The position numbers were made by a program, and so were the translations under genes. DNA of 64,000 bases, from positions 24,801-88,800 of the forward strand of contig NRSV01000017.1 in the NCBI GenBank assembly GCA_002286855.1, written 5' to 3'. Every line of letters starts with the position of its first letter. Position 1 is the first letter of the stretch. This DNA comes from Bipolaris cookei. Its lineage: Eukaryota > Ascomycota > Dothideomycetes > Pleosporales > Pleosporaceae. The notes beneath the pieces were generated by a model. The model was given only the letters and a program-made list of their open reading frames with translations. It made no database searches and had not been told where the DNA came from. This document shows, piece by piece, positions 11,084-22,086 of the stretch.

Positions 11084-13217
11084 TTAGGCTTCAATAGCAA
11101 TACTAGGTCCCACATCCTTGATCCTACCTTCCAACCTCGGCGCAATAGCTCGTGTCCAATTGACCTGGAACTCGCCGCCGCCCAGCTCATCGCAGAGCTT
11201 AGGGTTGCCCTTGAGACCCGCTACGCGCCACCATTTACGCATCACGCGGCGTATCATTTCGATCTGGTGGTCTGAGAACTTGATAGGCTTCGATTTGTCT
11301 TCTGCAACTAAAGGTCCATCATCTTCGTCCTCGTCAGCATCCGGGTCTGACGATTCCGAAGTATCAGGCGGACTGGACTGGTCGACGACTCTGCTTATGC
11401 TCGGGTGCTGAACGGGTGTGGATTTGTCTGGTGAACGAGGCGAGGGGTCGTGGAATGCGTGGCCGTGGTTTTTCTGGAGGTTAGTTTGGATAGAGTTGAA
11501 TTTGTTGTTCATTGACTCGCCCCACCGCTTCCATTTGCCCATGACTTTGAGCGACATAAAGTATTGGCGCAGAATGGTGGAGATTAGCACGCCGTTTTCT
11601 TCGGATACGATTTCTTTGGCGACGCCGCCTTCTTCTTCGATTAGGAGGGATGTGTAGCCATCTGAGGAAATATTAGTAAAGGGGGTTTTAGGTGCTGTTA
11701 GCGAAGACGAGATGACGCACCTTTTCCACGGCCCATGTATCCTCTCGTAGCTAGCACGTATTCTCTCATCTCGTCCACTGGCTCCTCGCCAATCGTAACG
11801 CTCTTGATGCGCGAGTGAGGCGGCTGTGAATAGTCCGCTTCGAAGGTGATGTTTGAGACTTGGGGGAATCGGCCTTCCAAGGCTGGGTAGTTGCTCACAC
11901 CATTCTCCAGTGCTTCTCGTATCGCCTTGCCAGTGACTTTGAGAACAACGACAGGATCTTCAAACGGAAAGCAGTTGACAAGATCTCTCAGCTTCAGCAC
12001 GCCAGGCGGGTAGATTTGATCACCCCGAATAGTTCCTGCTGCCATGATGCAGCAGTCAGCTGAGTAGTAGTATCGCATAAGGTCACAAACAAAGTTGCCT
12101 ATGTTTGACTCCTTTGTTCGTACAGTGGTAAATCTGGCATCGAGAGGCGCTGCAGTGTATCCAATCGGTTTATCCAACCTCTTCCTAATCTCTCGAGTCT
12201 GCTCCTCGACCAACGCCATGGCCTGTGGGTCTTGAGGTATGCTGCTGACGACATCTCGTCGCACAATCTTAAAGTCCCAGCCCTTACCCTCTGGCCTTCG
12301 CCATGCTTCGATATGTGAGAGCTGCTTGAAGTCTGTGCCAGATCTCAGTACCTGTGTCCCATTGATGAGACTGTACGAGTAATAGTGATCATGGCCACCG
12401 AGGATTATGTCAATCAACTCTCCTCCGCACTGCTTTGCCAACTTGTTGTCATTTGGCTCACGCTGGTGCGATACGCAAACGATAATCTCAGCACCCTGCT
12501 CTCTCAATCCCGGAATGAGCTCCTTTGCCGTCTCTGACGCACTCTTGTAGATGATGTCTGGTGGTAGAGAATTGATTGTATCAAGCCACTCTCGCTCAGC
12601 AAGTCCAATGACACCCACTTTGATGCCATTGGATGCCGTGAGTATGACTGTTTTCTCCGCGTTTCCGAGCGGTATGCCGTCGCCAAGGGCTGGATCCTGA
12701 ACGTTGGCAAGAAGCCATGGGAACTTGCATTTGCCTGTGAGGTAGCGGTACTGCTTGACCCCAAAATCGAGGTCGTGGTTCTGGTTGAGGGTCAGATATG
12801 GCTGAACTCAAGGAGATGGATGTACGTACACCAACGCAAGACACGTCTGTACCAATGGTGTTGAGCACGGGTACCATGTGACGGCCTGATTGTGTACGTC
12901 AGATTCACCTCTCAACAAAGCTCAATAATCTTAGTTTCCTGACCTTTGGTGATGCTACTTTCAATGCTTGGATTGAAGGCATCTCCTGAGAAGAAGGTCA
13001 AGAGGTTTGGCTGCCCTTGGAACCTCTCATCGTCCCGGTAGTAATTGACCAGAGTCTGAAACCTCGCATAACCTCCAACTGGCTCTCTAGATCCGGCCTC
13101 GACATGGTAAACATCATTGTAGTGTAGGAAGCGAAGGTCTGGCGGGGCATTTGGGGCCCCGCCTTGAGGCTCGCAGATGAGCTGCTCCTCGGCTGAAGGG
13201 GTTTCTGATGGTGCCAT
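11084..13217 (-). CDS. 5'-nucleotidase / UshA-type metallophosphoesterase
   Basis: Four exons, 13217-12944, 12885-12830, 12780-11721 and 11661-11084, give 655 aa. Metal-binding blocks appear in the expected order: HYNDVYHVE, FFSGDAFNPS, GNHDLDFG (joined across intron 2), CVSHQREPND and GGHDHYY. The C-terminal 5'-nucleotidase domain follows, with SNIGNFVCDLMR, a Gly-Asp pair (RGDQIYPPG) and FPFEDPVVVLKVTG. An Asp/Glu/Ser-rich linker and a fungal-specific C-terminal segment end the protein. No signal peptide is seen, so a cytosolic nucleotide or phosphoester hydrolase is likelier than a secreted 5'-nucleotidase. Start at 13217 is the first ATG in the exon. Exact substrate cannot be told. Confidence 0.88.
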
Positions 13218-13946
13218 TGCAGAGTCGAAAGAAGGAATTGAAGAAGAACAGGACAAAAACCAGCAATCTATGGAATTGAAGCACTTATGTCCACCACTTC
13301 AAGCGGTGAGATATGCTGCATCATTGCTGTGAGTTAGCGCGCCAGGGTCCAGGTCGCCCGTTTGGCTGTACTGCATGGCATTCATACAGCAACCAATCAC
13401 AGCGAGGCAGTTTCACGACAGGAGTGGATCTCCAGGGGCAGTGCTGGGGTTGGCGGGGATCCGGCAGCCAGCCCACACACGACCAAGTACATGCACACGC
13501 GTCAGACCCTTCGGCTTCCACCACCCATAACACCACTAACAGCATGGTCAAAATATGATTATCTACAATCAGCTATGTTACACAAGGGGACTATGATGAT
13601 GGGTTCGTATGCAATAATAGCGATAAGAACTCGAGGATGCGCTTCTCAATGCCGGATCCAACCGTGCAAAACGCCAAATAGTCTGCCACAACGGATATCG
13701 CACGCCCAACTACCACTGTTGTAGCGAAAACAGCGCCACGATACCTGCCTTCCCAAAGAAGAAAAGAAAACGCCACCAGAACCCACACAGAAGAATCAAA
13801 AGAAAGTCAGACCCAGCCGGAAGCCCTCAGAGAGCATTCCAACCATCCCAGAGATTTAACCTAGCCTTGCCCTTTCCCTTCGGGCCTTGCCTAGACCCAG
13901 CTGTCACCGGACCCGTCCTAGAACGCCTTGAACTCCTTCCTAATTC
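13218..13946. other. promoter of the phosphoesterase and 3' flank of the ING gene
   Basis: Both neighbours are on the minus strand. The right half holds the 3' end of the ING-family gene and the left half the promoter of the phosphoesterase gene. No coding signal found. Confidence 0.45.
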
Positions 13947-16080
13947 CTATTGTCTACTGCTTCCCGGACGGCCCCCCTTGGCCTTAGCTTTGGCGTGTGT
14001 GTCCTTGCACTCGTCGCTGCAGAACCACTTCGCTCGTCCTGTAGGCGGCTTCTCAAGGTGTACGCAGCCGAGGTGGAACCACTCGCGCGGGCAGTCATCG
14101 TTGTCACAGGCAATCATGTTGCCATATGACACTTCGTTGCAGTAGCAATATCGGGGCTCGTCTCCATCTTCTTCCGATTCCACCTCAGCCTCAGCTTCGG
14201 GCTCGGCTTCTTGATAATCTTGTTCTTGTGCAACAGAGCTTGCCGCCGACGATGTAGGGTTCGATTTGATCTGGGATGTGGCCTTCATCGCTGGAGATGC
14301 ATTTCCAGCATTGGTGTTTTGTTGTGCGTTCTTCTTCTGGCCCCGTTTCGACACTGTGCCAGTGGTCATACTGTTGTTCTCTGATGACGTATTGGAACCG
14401 CCGTTGTTCGCATTGCGGCTGCTGCGGCTTCGCGACATGGCTACCTCGGGAAAAGCGCCGACAACGGGCGTCGAAGTCTTGGACGTTCGGCCGGGTCGGC
14501 CTGAGGCTGGGGCCGGCGCTGGGGTATCAATCTCCATGCTCTCTGGTTCTGGCTGCCCCATGTCTTCCACCTTCATATTCGATGTTTCAAATGTTGGTTG
14601 TGCATCTGCAGGCTCCTTCGGAGTTGATGTCACTTTTGTCGAGGCATTGTCCCGCGCAATGCCAGCAGCTTGTTCGATTTCGGCAATCACGTTGCTAGTT
14701 GGAAGTTGCTGTACAGAGTGGGAAGAAGACGGTCGACGTCCGGGTGGGACATCCTGATCTTTGCCTGATGTCACAGACGTTGCCGTAGAATTCTTGCGAG
14801 CCCGCGCAGACAAGGGTCGATCTGCTGCGCCGGCAGTGGCTTTGTTGATGGCAAAGTTAGCAGCCAGGGGCGATGCGGCCATGGGTGGCGAGTATGGCGG
14901 CATTGGGTTCTTGCGTTGCGCGGGCGCAGGAGCTGCTCGTGGCTTGCGCTTCGCGGCGCTGTTCTCTGGGACTGGCGTGCCTCGCGGGCTTGATCCACCC
15001 CGTGCTCCATTACTGACAGCTTTCAGGGCACTGCTTGTGGACCGTTCCATAGGGGGAGCAGCCGGTGCCGCTGCAGCGAGGGCCTTTTCCGTCTTCTTTC
15101 GCTTACCGTTGAGACCTGCACCATTGCTCGATATGCCCAAGCCAATCCCTCTGTTTTCAGGCGTGGGCGCTGCCTCCGCAGGTGCTTGCTTCCTCTTCTG
15201 GGGTTTCTTTGCCGGTCGGTCATCAAAGTCGGAATCAACCTGTTGATGCCGATTGCGTTTGTTCGCGTGCATTGCCTCGCGCCGGGCTTCGCTTTTTGCG
15301 GCAATGGAGTCGACATCGTGCACATGTTGGGCCGCTGCCGCAAGGTTATTTGCCGCTGCCACTTCACGCCGCTGCCGCTCGTGGGACTGGCCGCCCTTTT
15401 TCTTTTCTTCCTTGTCTGCATAAGCCCAGTGCGTGAGGCTACCGTATCGTGCTTCGTCGCTGATTTCGCCATCGAGCTGCGCGTATGAGTGGTGCATCCG
15501 CATGAGGCCTTTGTCTTTGGTGGCCTTTGCGCCCTGAAGCACTACCAGTTTCTCGTCGAGCGTAGGGAGCATGTTTGCGATGAGCATGCGCAAGCGAAAG
15601 AAGAGCTGGCGCTTACGTATCGCGGCCTGCTCTTCCGGGGAGAGGGTCTCAGGGTTCTGGGACAGCTGCAGGTGGTAAGCTTTTACAGCTACCCTATGTG
15701 ACGTCGGGACTTACGTTGGAGCTGTTTTCCGCTCCCGCTGCATTTTGGCCTGCGGCTGATGCTTGGGCCCTTGTTGTGACGGGCTGGTGGGCAATATCCT
15801 CGAGCAACTCCTCGAGCAAGTGTTCGGGGTCGTGTAGCTTGGCCTCGACCTCCTTAAACATGGAAAAGTGCTTGATAATTTCTTTGGGGAACGCATCGAC
15901 AGCGCCTGTGAAGTGTGTCAGGGCTGGTAGGAAGCCGGGCGCGCTGGTCGAGGCCTCGGGCGTCTGTTCCATTCCGCTAGCAGTAAGTCGTCCGGCAAAG
16001 GTGCGCGCATAGTAGTTTGTAGGTCGGACTGTGGCCCTGCCCTGTCTCGTAGAGGTTCGTGTGCCTGTGTTGGGCGGCAT
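13947..16080 (-). CDS. ING-family PHD-finger chromatin protein
   Basis: Two exons, 16080-15715 and 15665-13947, give 694 aa starting [10 protein letters not shown]. The N-terminal ING domain (about 40-195) has the helical dimerisation region: [20 protein letters not shown], then [15 protein letters not shown], ending near [11 protein letters not shown] long Ala/Pro/Ser-rich disordered middle follows. At the C-terminus is a complete PHD finger ([19 protein letters not shown], then EWFHLGC and WFCSDEC), the type that binds histone H3 trimethylated at K4. ING proteins target histone acetyltransferase or deacetylase complexes. It could be the Yng2 (NuA4), Yng1 (NuA3) or Pho23 (Rpd3L) counterpart; I cannot decide from sequence. 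A Sas3-like gene lies 9 kb away. Confidence 0.88.
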
Positions 16081-17685
16081 CGTGGCTGGAGGAGTGCTGG
16101 GTCGGATGGATGGCGTTGGAGAGGCCGCGAACGCGCTCAACCCAGAAGAGGGTGGGTAGAATAGACTTTTGTAATAGAAATGACGTGTGGGCGCATGTCA
16201 AGCGACAAGGGGGAGTTTGCTGGCGTGCCCAGCGATTTGCTTGTCGGAGAAACAGAGTGCAGCGTTGACCAGGAGCTCCTCACTACCCGTCGACAAGCGT
16301 GAAAAGACGCCAAGGCTGTTGACGGAATTGAGCCTCTTCGCGCACGTGTGTCCGTTATCGCTGCTAGCTCCGCCGATAGGTGACTAAGCAGAGGTGACTT
16401 CGCTTTCCAACTTGACTCGACTTTTTCCATTCCAGAATGCATAATCTCAAGATAGGTTTTCTTTGTTTGCGCTGAAGCTTATAGCGGTTTTCATGGTGTT
16501 GTTACTGGCGCCGAAAGATTTTGTAGGCGTAGCTTGGCCCATAATTCCTTCACCCGTCAAGGTCCCACCAGAAGACCACTGTCGCGTGCTAATTGAGATA
16601 ACTACCTCTCTCCATCATCGGTTGTCTGAGCTATGGAATTGTGACACTCTTGAATTCATTCATCAGCCATTGTGTCGTTCTCAACCACTTGGTCATACAA
16701 AGCTTCAGGTACTGTTGGCTGCCAAGAGATTCGACTTCGAACAATCAGAGGTGCAGGGGCTTTGTTCAATCTGCCATTCAAAGATGATCATGTATTCATG
16801 GAGATTGATCAATCAGTCATAAACTACAAGCCAAGGTCCTCTATAGCGGCATTGTAGTTGTGACTCGGTGGCTTTGTCGAATGGGCTGGTACACGAAGGT
16901 TGTCGCTTCCAAACCCATCCTTTCCTACCATATCAGTCACTTTTCCCTGTAAAGTCTAAAAATTTGAAAACGTGCGCACAAAAATATTCTATTCTCTCCT
17001 AAATCTTGGCCGATTCTAGAGACAACACTTCTTCGACTCGTTTCCAGTCTTTGTGAGCACCACCAGGAGATTCCGTCATGTCTCTCTCGCGTTCGTATAG
17101 TACTGTCTTCGTTAGGGATCATTCCAACACCACGACGCCTGGTAGTTTGAAATCGCTACACTGGTTCATTCAATGATTGATATGTGATCATCTTGGTCAA
17201 GGCTGATCGCACGTGATGGTCCATTCATGGTGCGGAGGCATGAGGACCACATGCAAACGCGGCACTGGACAGTCACCTGGCAGGTCATCGTATCACATGG
17301 ACTTCACAGTTGGCTTCAATTGAGAAGCACGTGGTTGTTTGGCAGGCCTCATTTGGCCTTGGGCCGTGCTCGTCGAATCGTACGCCACGGCAGTGAATTA
17401 CGGCTACATCATGCAGTTCACCACTGCGCGTCAATGAGGATGAGCTGGCCAAGCTTTGACTCAAACGGCGCGACTATTGTCACTGGGGACTTGGATTCAC
17501 TTCTCATCTGCCTGCCGCAATCCTACCGCCACATACTCTCTCCCCCACATCAAAAACCCCTCGCTCAGCGTCGTCGAAACCTCGTCCGGGACTCAACGCT
17601 TTCAATGCCAGTAGACTAACATCTGTCGGTCATCATCTATCATTACCATTCTATTTCAAGACTTCTTTTCAACAGCGCTTTTAGC
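16081..17685. promoter_or_regulatory. divergent intergenic region, ING gene and ORP1-like gene
   Basis: About 1.6 kb without a supportable gene. A few open frames of 60-130 codons lack recognisable protein character. The last 200 bp before 17686 is C/A-rich, as expected for a 5' leader. Confidence 0.45.
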
Positions 17686-18738
17686 ATGTCCACCAATTGC
17701 AAGGTTGATCTTCAGACCAACCCCCTCCCGACTGAGATCACTCGGGCCGAGATCATCCGCAACGTCATGAGCCTCGACAACCTCTTGAACAAACCAACTG
17801 CGAATCTGAAGGAGAGCGAGACAAATGAACCAGATTCGCATCACGATCTACTCACGTGTGTGAAATATGAGGTCTCGTCGCCTAGTGTGTCCTCAGACAC
17901 CTTCGTGACCGAGCCAGTAAGTGTTTGCATCGCTGAGCATTTGTTCTTGAGCCTCTCTTACAGCACTACTGCAACGCGCTCCAAAAAAATCCTTAGAACA
18001 GAGACTAAACAAGCTTTGCGTCAACAGTTAGTGCCCGATGGTATTTCAGAGCAAGCAGATGACGGAGAGAACGTCCCTGATTCCCAGCGCGAATTCATCT
18101 GCATGAACGACCTACACACACGCTGTCAGACCGGTCAGTATAGCAAAGACCTGTCGCGCAAGGTCATTTCAGATCATTTTGGCCGCAACAAGGCCTGCAC
18201 GCGTGACATTACCGAGTGGCCACTCTTCTGCCGCAAGCACTACCAGCGTGCAACGTATAACAAGGCAAAGTGGCAGATCCGCAAAGTTCACCTTATCCTG
18301 CGCCAGTTCGAAATTATTGAGAATCAGTTCCCCGGTACCACCTACAAGGTCGCGCTCAAGAAGTCAGAAGAAATCCGCCTGAACCAGTACTCGCGCCAAG
18401 TGGCTTCAGGTATATGCACCGCAGATGCTGAGAAGTGTGTCACGCCTGTTCCTGGCAAGCACTTTGAGGCGCCCATCGATGTGCTCCGTGAGTTGGACCT
18501 GTCACTTGGCCGTGGCAAGACCTATAAGGAAGTTAGAGACATCGTCGACGTCATTCTCCAGATGGTTGAGGAAAATGATTGCGAGCAGGTTCCTGCTATC
18601 GAATTTCTTCCCGAGCTCCCCGGCAAGAGTGTGTCGCCCGTGACGGTCCCAACCAAGACTCGCGTTACAAAGTCAACAAGGTCTTCTCAGCGCGTCTCTA
18701 ACAAGGGTCCCGTGAAGAAGACGACTCAGAAAGCCTAG
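17686..18738 (+). CDS. ORP1-like fungal protein, function unknown
   Basis: One open frame of 350 codons starting MSTNCKVDLQTNPLPTE. The conserved core (about 135-250) has CMNDLHTRCQTGQYSKD, RNKACTRDITEWPLFCRKHY and KWQIRKVHLILRQFE. Its regularly placed Cys and His residues look like a metal site, though this is not established. I recall such proteins annotated as ORP1-like in Dothideomycetes, with no known function. A basic Ser/Thr/Lys tail ends the protein. Nucleotides 17917-17963 have a perfect intron appearance (GTAAGT...TTACAG, 47 nt). Splicing them shifts the frame into a stop unless the A7 tract just downstream is one base shorter. The start and the segment around residues 78-105 are therefore uncertain. 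Confidence 0.7.
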   Translation: MSTNCKVDLQTNPLPTEITRAEIIRNVMSLDNLLNKPTANLKESETNEPDSHHDLLTCVKYEVSSPSVSSDTFVTEPVSVCIAEHLFLSLSYSTTATRSKKILRTETKQALRQQLVPDGISEQADDGENVPDSQREFICMNDLHTRCQTGQYSKDLSRKVISDHFGRNKACTRDITEWPLFCRKHYQRATYNKAKWQIRKVHLILRQFEIIENQFPGTTYKVALKKSEEIRLNQYSRQVASGICTADAEKCVTPVPGKHFEAPIDVLRELDLSLGRGKTYKEVRDIVDVILQMVEENDCEQVPAIEFLPELPGKSVSPVTVPTKTRVTKSTRSSQRVSNKGPVKKTTQKA

Positions 18739-19556
18739 AATGTGCTGTCCTTACACCGTCTGGATTCGCGGTCTCTCGTAGGTTCGCAATCTTCTCTGTC
18801 CCTTTCATCCATTATCACTGGTGTTTGCCAATCCATCTACATTCTTTACAATATATATCAACACTACTAACCTCTTACCAGCTGCAATGGAAGCAGTCAC
18901 TCAGTTTCTCCTTTCACTTCATTCTCCTGCCATACGCAGTCACCGCCCTATCCGCTTCGAGCAAACCAGCAAGACTGTTTGTATGGGAAATTGTACTTGT
19001 ATACCTTTTTTCGGGTTCGGTTTCTACAATATCTTGTATTATATCCGGGGGGCGGATATGAGAGTAGTCCCTCTGGAAATCCTTGGTTAGGGTCATGCAA
19101 TAGACATTGCTGATGCATCCTATACGCGTTTGGCATGCACGGGTATGGGATAGGATCACGGAGTTGGAGGCGGGTGTATGATTATTACATGAAATATCAT
19201 CCACATGTATTAGGAATTTGAAGTTGCAAAGAGTTTTGCATCTTGTTTACTTTGTGTGTCGTGATTGGTCAGTAGACTTCGCCTTGAGTATAGCTACAAC
19301 ACCCTGCCTTGTGTTCTTCTGTTTCGAGCTGTACTCAAAAACTCTGCTTTCCCAGTGATATCCTGGTCGTATAAGAACTTAATTGCGGGGAACTCAGTTT
19401 GCAGTGAAGGTGAGAGAATATAAGGCCCCAATTCGACGAAGCTCATCCTCACCGCAAGGTCCGGTGAAGCAATACAATGGCTCTCGTAAATCTCATTTTT
19501 TCTATGATTTCTTACTCGCAATCAAGATACTACAATATTATCTTTCCTTTATGACG
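18739..19556. other. intergenic, nothing recognised
   Basis: AT-rich sequence downstream of the ORP1-like gene. Short open frames only; no gene, RNA or repeat supported. Confidence 0.45.
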
Positions 19557-20536
19557 CCCAGGTACATACCCCGGCCCTCAAAATGGTGTAACACAACCCA
19601 CTGACCTCTTCCAGGTTTATAATGCGTCCAATCTTGCCATATCAAGGCACTTTCGGCTTCGTATCGAGTTGATTAAAAACCAACATCAAGAGCGCCTTAC
19701 CCCACTACGACAAGAAGGACCCAAGGACATGGCCTTATGTGACTTTGGCGACCATCGAGGAGCATCGGCCTTACTACTGCTACTCATATCTTCCAGCAGG
19801 CATTGCTTACCAGCGATCTGTCATGCTACTATACCACGCCATGTACTCGGCTGAAGATTGCAAGCACAGCGCTTCCCTAAACGATTCGTTTCACGAAAGA
19901 TATCCTTGCAACTACGATCAATACGATCAGCTAAAAGACTGGGTTGGCATGTCCAAGGTGGAGTATCAGAGATACATGGCAAATCTCGCCAAAGACATCA
20001 TAGACATGACAGAAGACACATGCGATGATGGTTTGCGCCGTCCACCGCGGCAATCGGCTACTACAGAGGCAAACAGGGCCCCGAATGGAGAGTGTTGCGC
20101 AAACAGCAGATGCATCGAAACCAGACGCGAAGCAACCAAACTCTGAAAGGAACTCTCGCATAAGAAAAGCAAACTCATGGACCCTCAGCAGAACCTCAAA
20201 GAATTCGAAGCAATCGAAGAACGCAGACACAATGCGCCAAGCGACACACAAGCCGAACTCGAGAAGCAACGACAACGCGCACGAGCCACGGAGCGCGAAT
20301 GCGAGATCCACAGGGAAAACAACATCAACTTACTACGTCGGGTACGAGAACTGGAGAGAAAGGCGGTTCAGAAGGATGAGCTTGAAGCGTACTGCAGTCA
20401 GTTGGAGAAGGAGGTTAATACGCTCAAGGAGAAGCGAAGGCGAGATTTTGTGGAGTCTGATCCTGATGAGGATTTGATGGAGGGATATATATCTAGTGGC
20501 AAGAAGATGGTATCGTTTAGTGTGGATTGGGCGTAG
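19551..20536 (+). pseudogene. interrupted reading frame, possible decayed gene, unknown family
   Basis: A possible first exon ATGACGCCCAG (19551-19561) joins through a GTACAT...CCAG intron to 19615. The frame is then open except for TGA at 19670-19672 and TGA at 20144-20146, and closes at 20536. The stretch 19673-20143 reads like real protein (for example WPYVTLATIEEHRPYYCYSY). The stretch after the second stop is a charged coiled coil ending GKKMVSFSVDWA. Around 20090-20140 another frame reads better, hinting at compensating indels. Either this is a decayed gene or further introns remove the stops, though I found no good splice sites for that. Family not recognised. Confidence 0.4.
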
Positions 20537-20955
20537 GCAACAGGTGGTTGGAAATACAGCAGATGTGGTGGATATAAAAGTGTAGTCGGGTGTGCATGTA
20601 CAAAGTGAAGTCAAGGATGCCGCGGAGTTGCTGCAGATCGGGTTCGGCAGCGCTAGGCCTTTTCCATGCCAGTTCTCCCCTCGCCCTTTGCGTCATCCTC
20701 GCACGTCGTTATTTGTGGTTCGAATACTGCGGGGCATCGTTTGAATGAGTAACAAATCAGCTATTGGACTTGGCTGGGCGCTCTGCTTATCAAAGCGCGC
20801 CCTGTAGCTTTATTAGGTCTAACATTGCCACTACAATTGGGTGGAAATACAAGATTGTGTAGTCTGCAAAGTAGCAGCGTCAATCAAACTGTAGCAATTT
20901 CAACTCTTTCTGGCATCTGAGTTTTGTGCAATTGCTGTTCTCGAGCCGCGACGAC
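20537..20955. promoter_or_regulatory. upstream region of the MOSC gene
   Basis: Intergenic sequence before the MOSC-domain gene. No tRNA: a partial B-box-like GGTTCGAATAC at about 20717 lacks the rest of a tRNA. No other feature seen. Confidence 0.4.
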
Positions 20956-22086
20956 ATGACGAGAATGGGACCTTCCTACACTACCCAAGCCGCAGTCATA
21001 CTGTCAGCATTCGTCCTGCCCATCCTCACTTATCTGCATTTCACCAAGAGCCAGCAGTCGAAGAAAATAGCTGGGTCTCTACCCCCACCGACAGAAATTA
21101 CCTCGCTCTTTATACATCCAATCAAGTCATGTCATGGGATATCAGTACAGTCAGCAAAGCTCTTGCCTACAGGCCTCGATATCGGTATGGATCTTCCCAA
21201 TACAATCACAATACTAGATTTGAGGATGCTAACTGTGACAGATCGTCAATGGATGTGGGTGAGCTATCCAGAATACGAATTCCTCACCATCCGCCAAAAC
21301 TCCAAAATGACCTTGATCCGGCCTACCTACGATGAGTCGACTGACACTCTGACCGTCACCGCACCAGCACCAAACTCGATAGATGAAAAGCTCGAGTTTT
21401 CTATCCCAGCCCATCCGTCAAAAGAATGGCTCAATAAGAACACTGAAGACCATTCCGCAAAGATTTGGAGCACTACAACAGGAACTCGCGTCTACTCTCC
21501 CGAGCTGACTGCTCCCTTTAATGCCTTCTTCGATAGGGAAGTACGACTTGTGTATAAGCCGCCCGTGTCCGACGATCCCAGGCCACTCGTGTCGAATGGA
21601 GCACCAGCTGTCCTAGGAAGAGACGCATCGACATGTTTCCCAGACCTAATGCCCCTCCTAGTCGGCAACAAGAGTAGTATTGACGAGCTCAACACGCGTC
21701 TCAAAGCAGTCGCAGACCATACCATTGATGTACGCCGCTTCCGGCCTAATATCGTTGTCCAAGGCGATAGCAATGCACCTTGGGATGAAGACCGCTGGAA
21801 GACTATCAAGATCACACCAAAGTCTGGCGAGGAACCCATCGTCTTGGACATTACCCAGCGATGCGCACGCTGTCAGGTGCCTAATGTTGACCCGGATACG
21901 GCTGAGAAACACAAGACACAGCCATGGGATGTGCTGATGAAGTACCGGAGGATTGACGAGGGCATCACGTACAAGCCCTGCTATGGCATGCTGGCTGTGC
22001 CCCGGACAGTGGGAGAAGTAAGGGTGGGCATGAAGTTTGAGGTGACGGAAGTGACTAATGAGCATCGATACATTGCTGGTTTCTAG
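20956..22086 (+). CDS. MOSC-domain protein, mARC-like molybdenum cofactor enzyme
   Basis: Two exons, 20956-21184 and 21242-22086, give 357 aa. An N-terminal membrane helix (VILSAFVLPILTYLHF, about 13-30) precedes the MOSC N-terminal beta-barrel domain, starting ITSLFIHPIKSC. The C-terminal MOSC domain contains VDVRRFRPNIVV-like text and ITQRCARCQVPNVDP, where the family's molybdenum-binding Cys is expected. It ends with YGMLAVPRTVGEVRVGMKFEV. Eukaryotic mARC proteins sit in the outer mitochondrial membrane and reduce N-hydroxylated compounds with cytochrome b5; this role is inferred. The 57-nt intron (21185-21241; GTATGG, branch GCTAAC, GACAG) can be read through in frame, adding 19 residues that would break the conserved LD-x-DRQWMW motif. 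Confidence 0.87.
   Translation: MTRMGPSYTTQAAVILSAFVLPILTYLHFTKSQQSKKIAGSLPPPTEITSLFIHPIKSCHGISVQSAKLLPTGLDIGMDLPNTITILDLRMLTVTDRQWMWVSYPEYEFLTIRQNSKMTLIRPTYDESTDTLTVTAPAPNSIDEKLEFSIPAHPSKEWLNKNTEDHSAKIWSTTTGTRVYSPELTAPFNAFFDREVRLVYKPPVSDDPRPLVSNGAPAVLGRDASTCFPDLMPLLVGNKSSIDELNTRLKAVADHTIDVRRFRPNIVVQGDSNAPWDEDRWKTIKITPKSGEEPIVLDITQRCARCQVPNVDPDTAEKHKTQPWDVLMKYRRIDEGITYKPCYGMLAVPRTVGEVRVGMKFEVTEVTNEHRYIAGF
21185..21241 (+). other. 57-nt in-frame intron of the MOSC gene
   Basis: GTATGG donor, GCTAAC branch site and GTGACAG acceptor. Its length is a multiple of three and no stop occurs in frame, so an ORF-only annotation would include it. Removing it restores LDIDRQWMW, which matches the family as I recall it. 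Confidence 0.8.

Noticed and set aside
20640..20760. possible tRNA from a GGTTCGAATAC motif
   Set aside because: The B-box match is incomplete and no A-box or acceptor-stem pairing was found around it.
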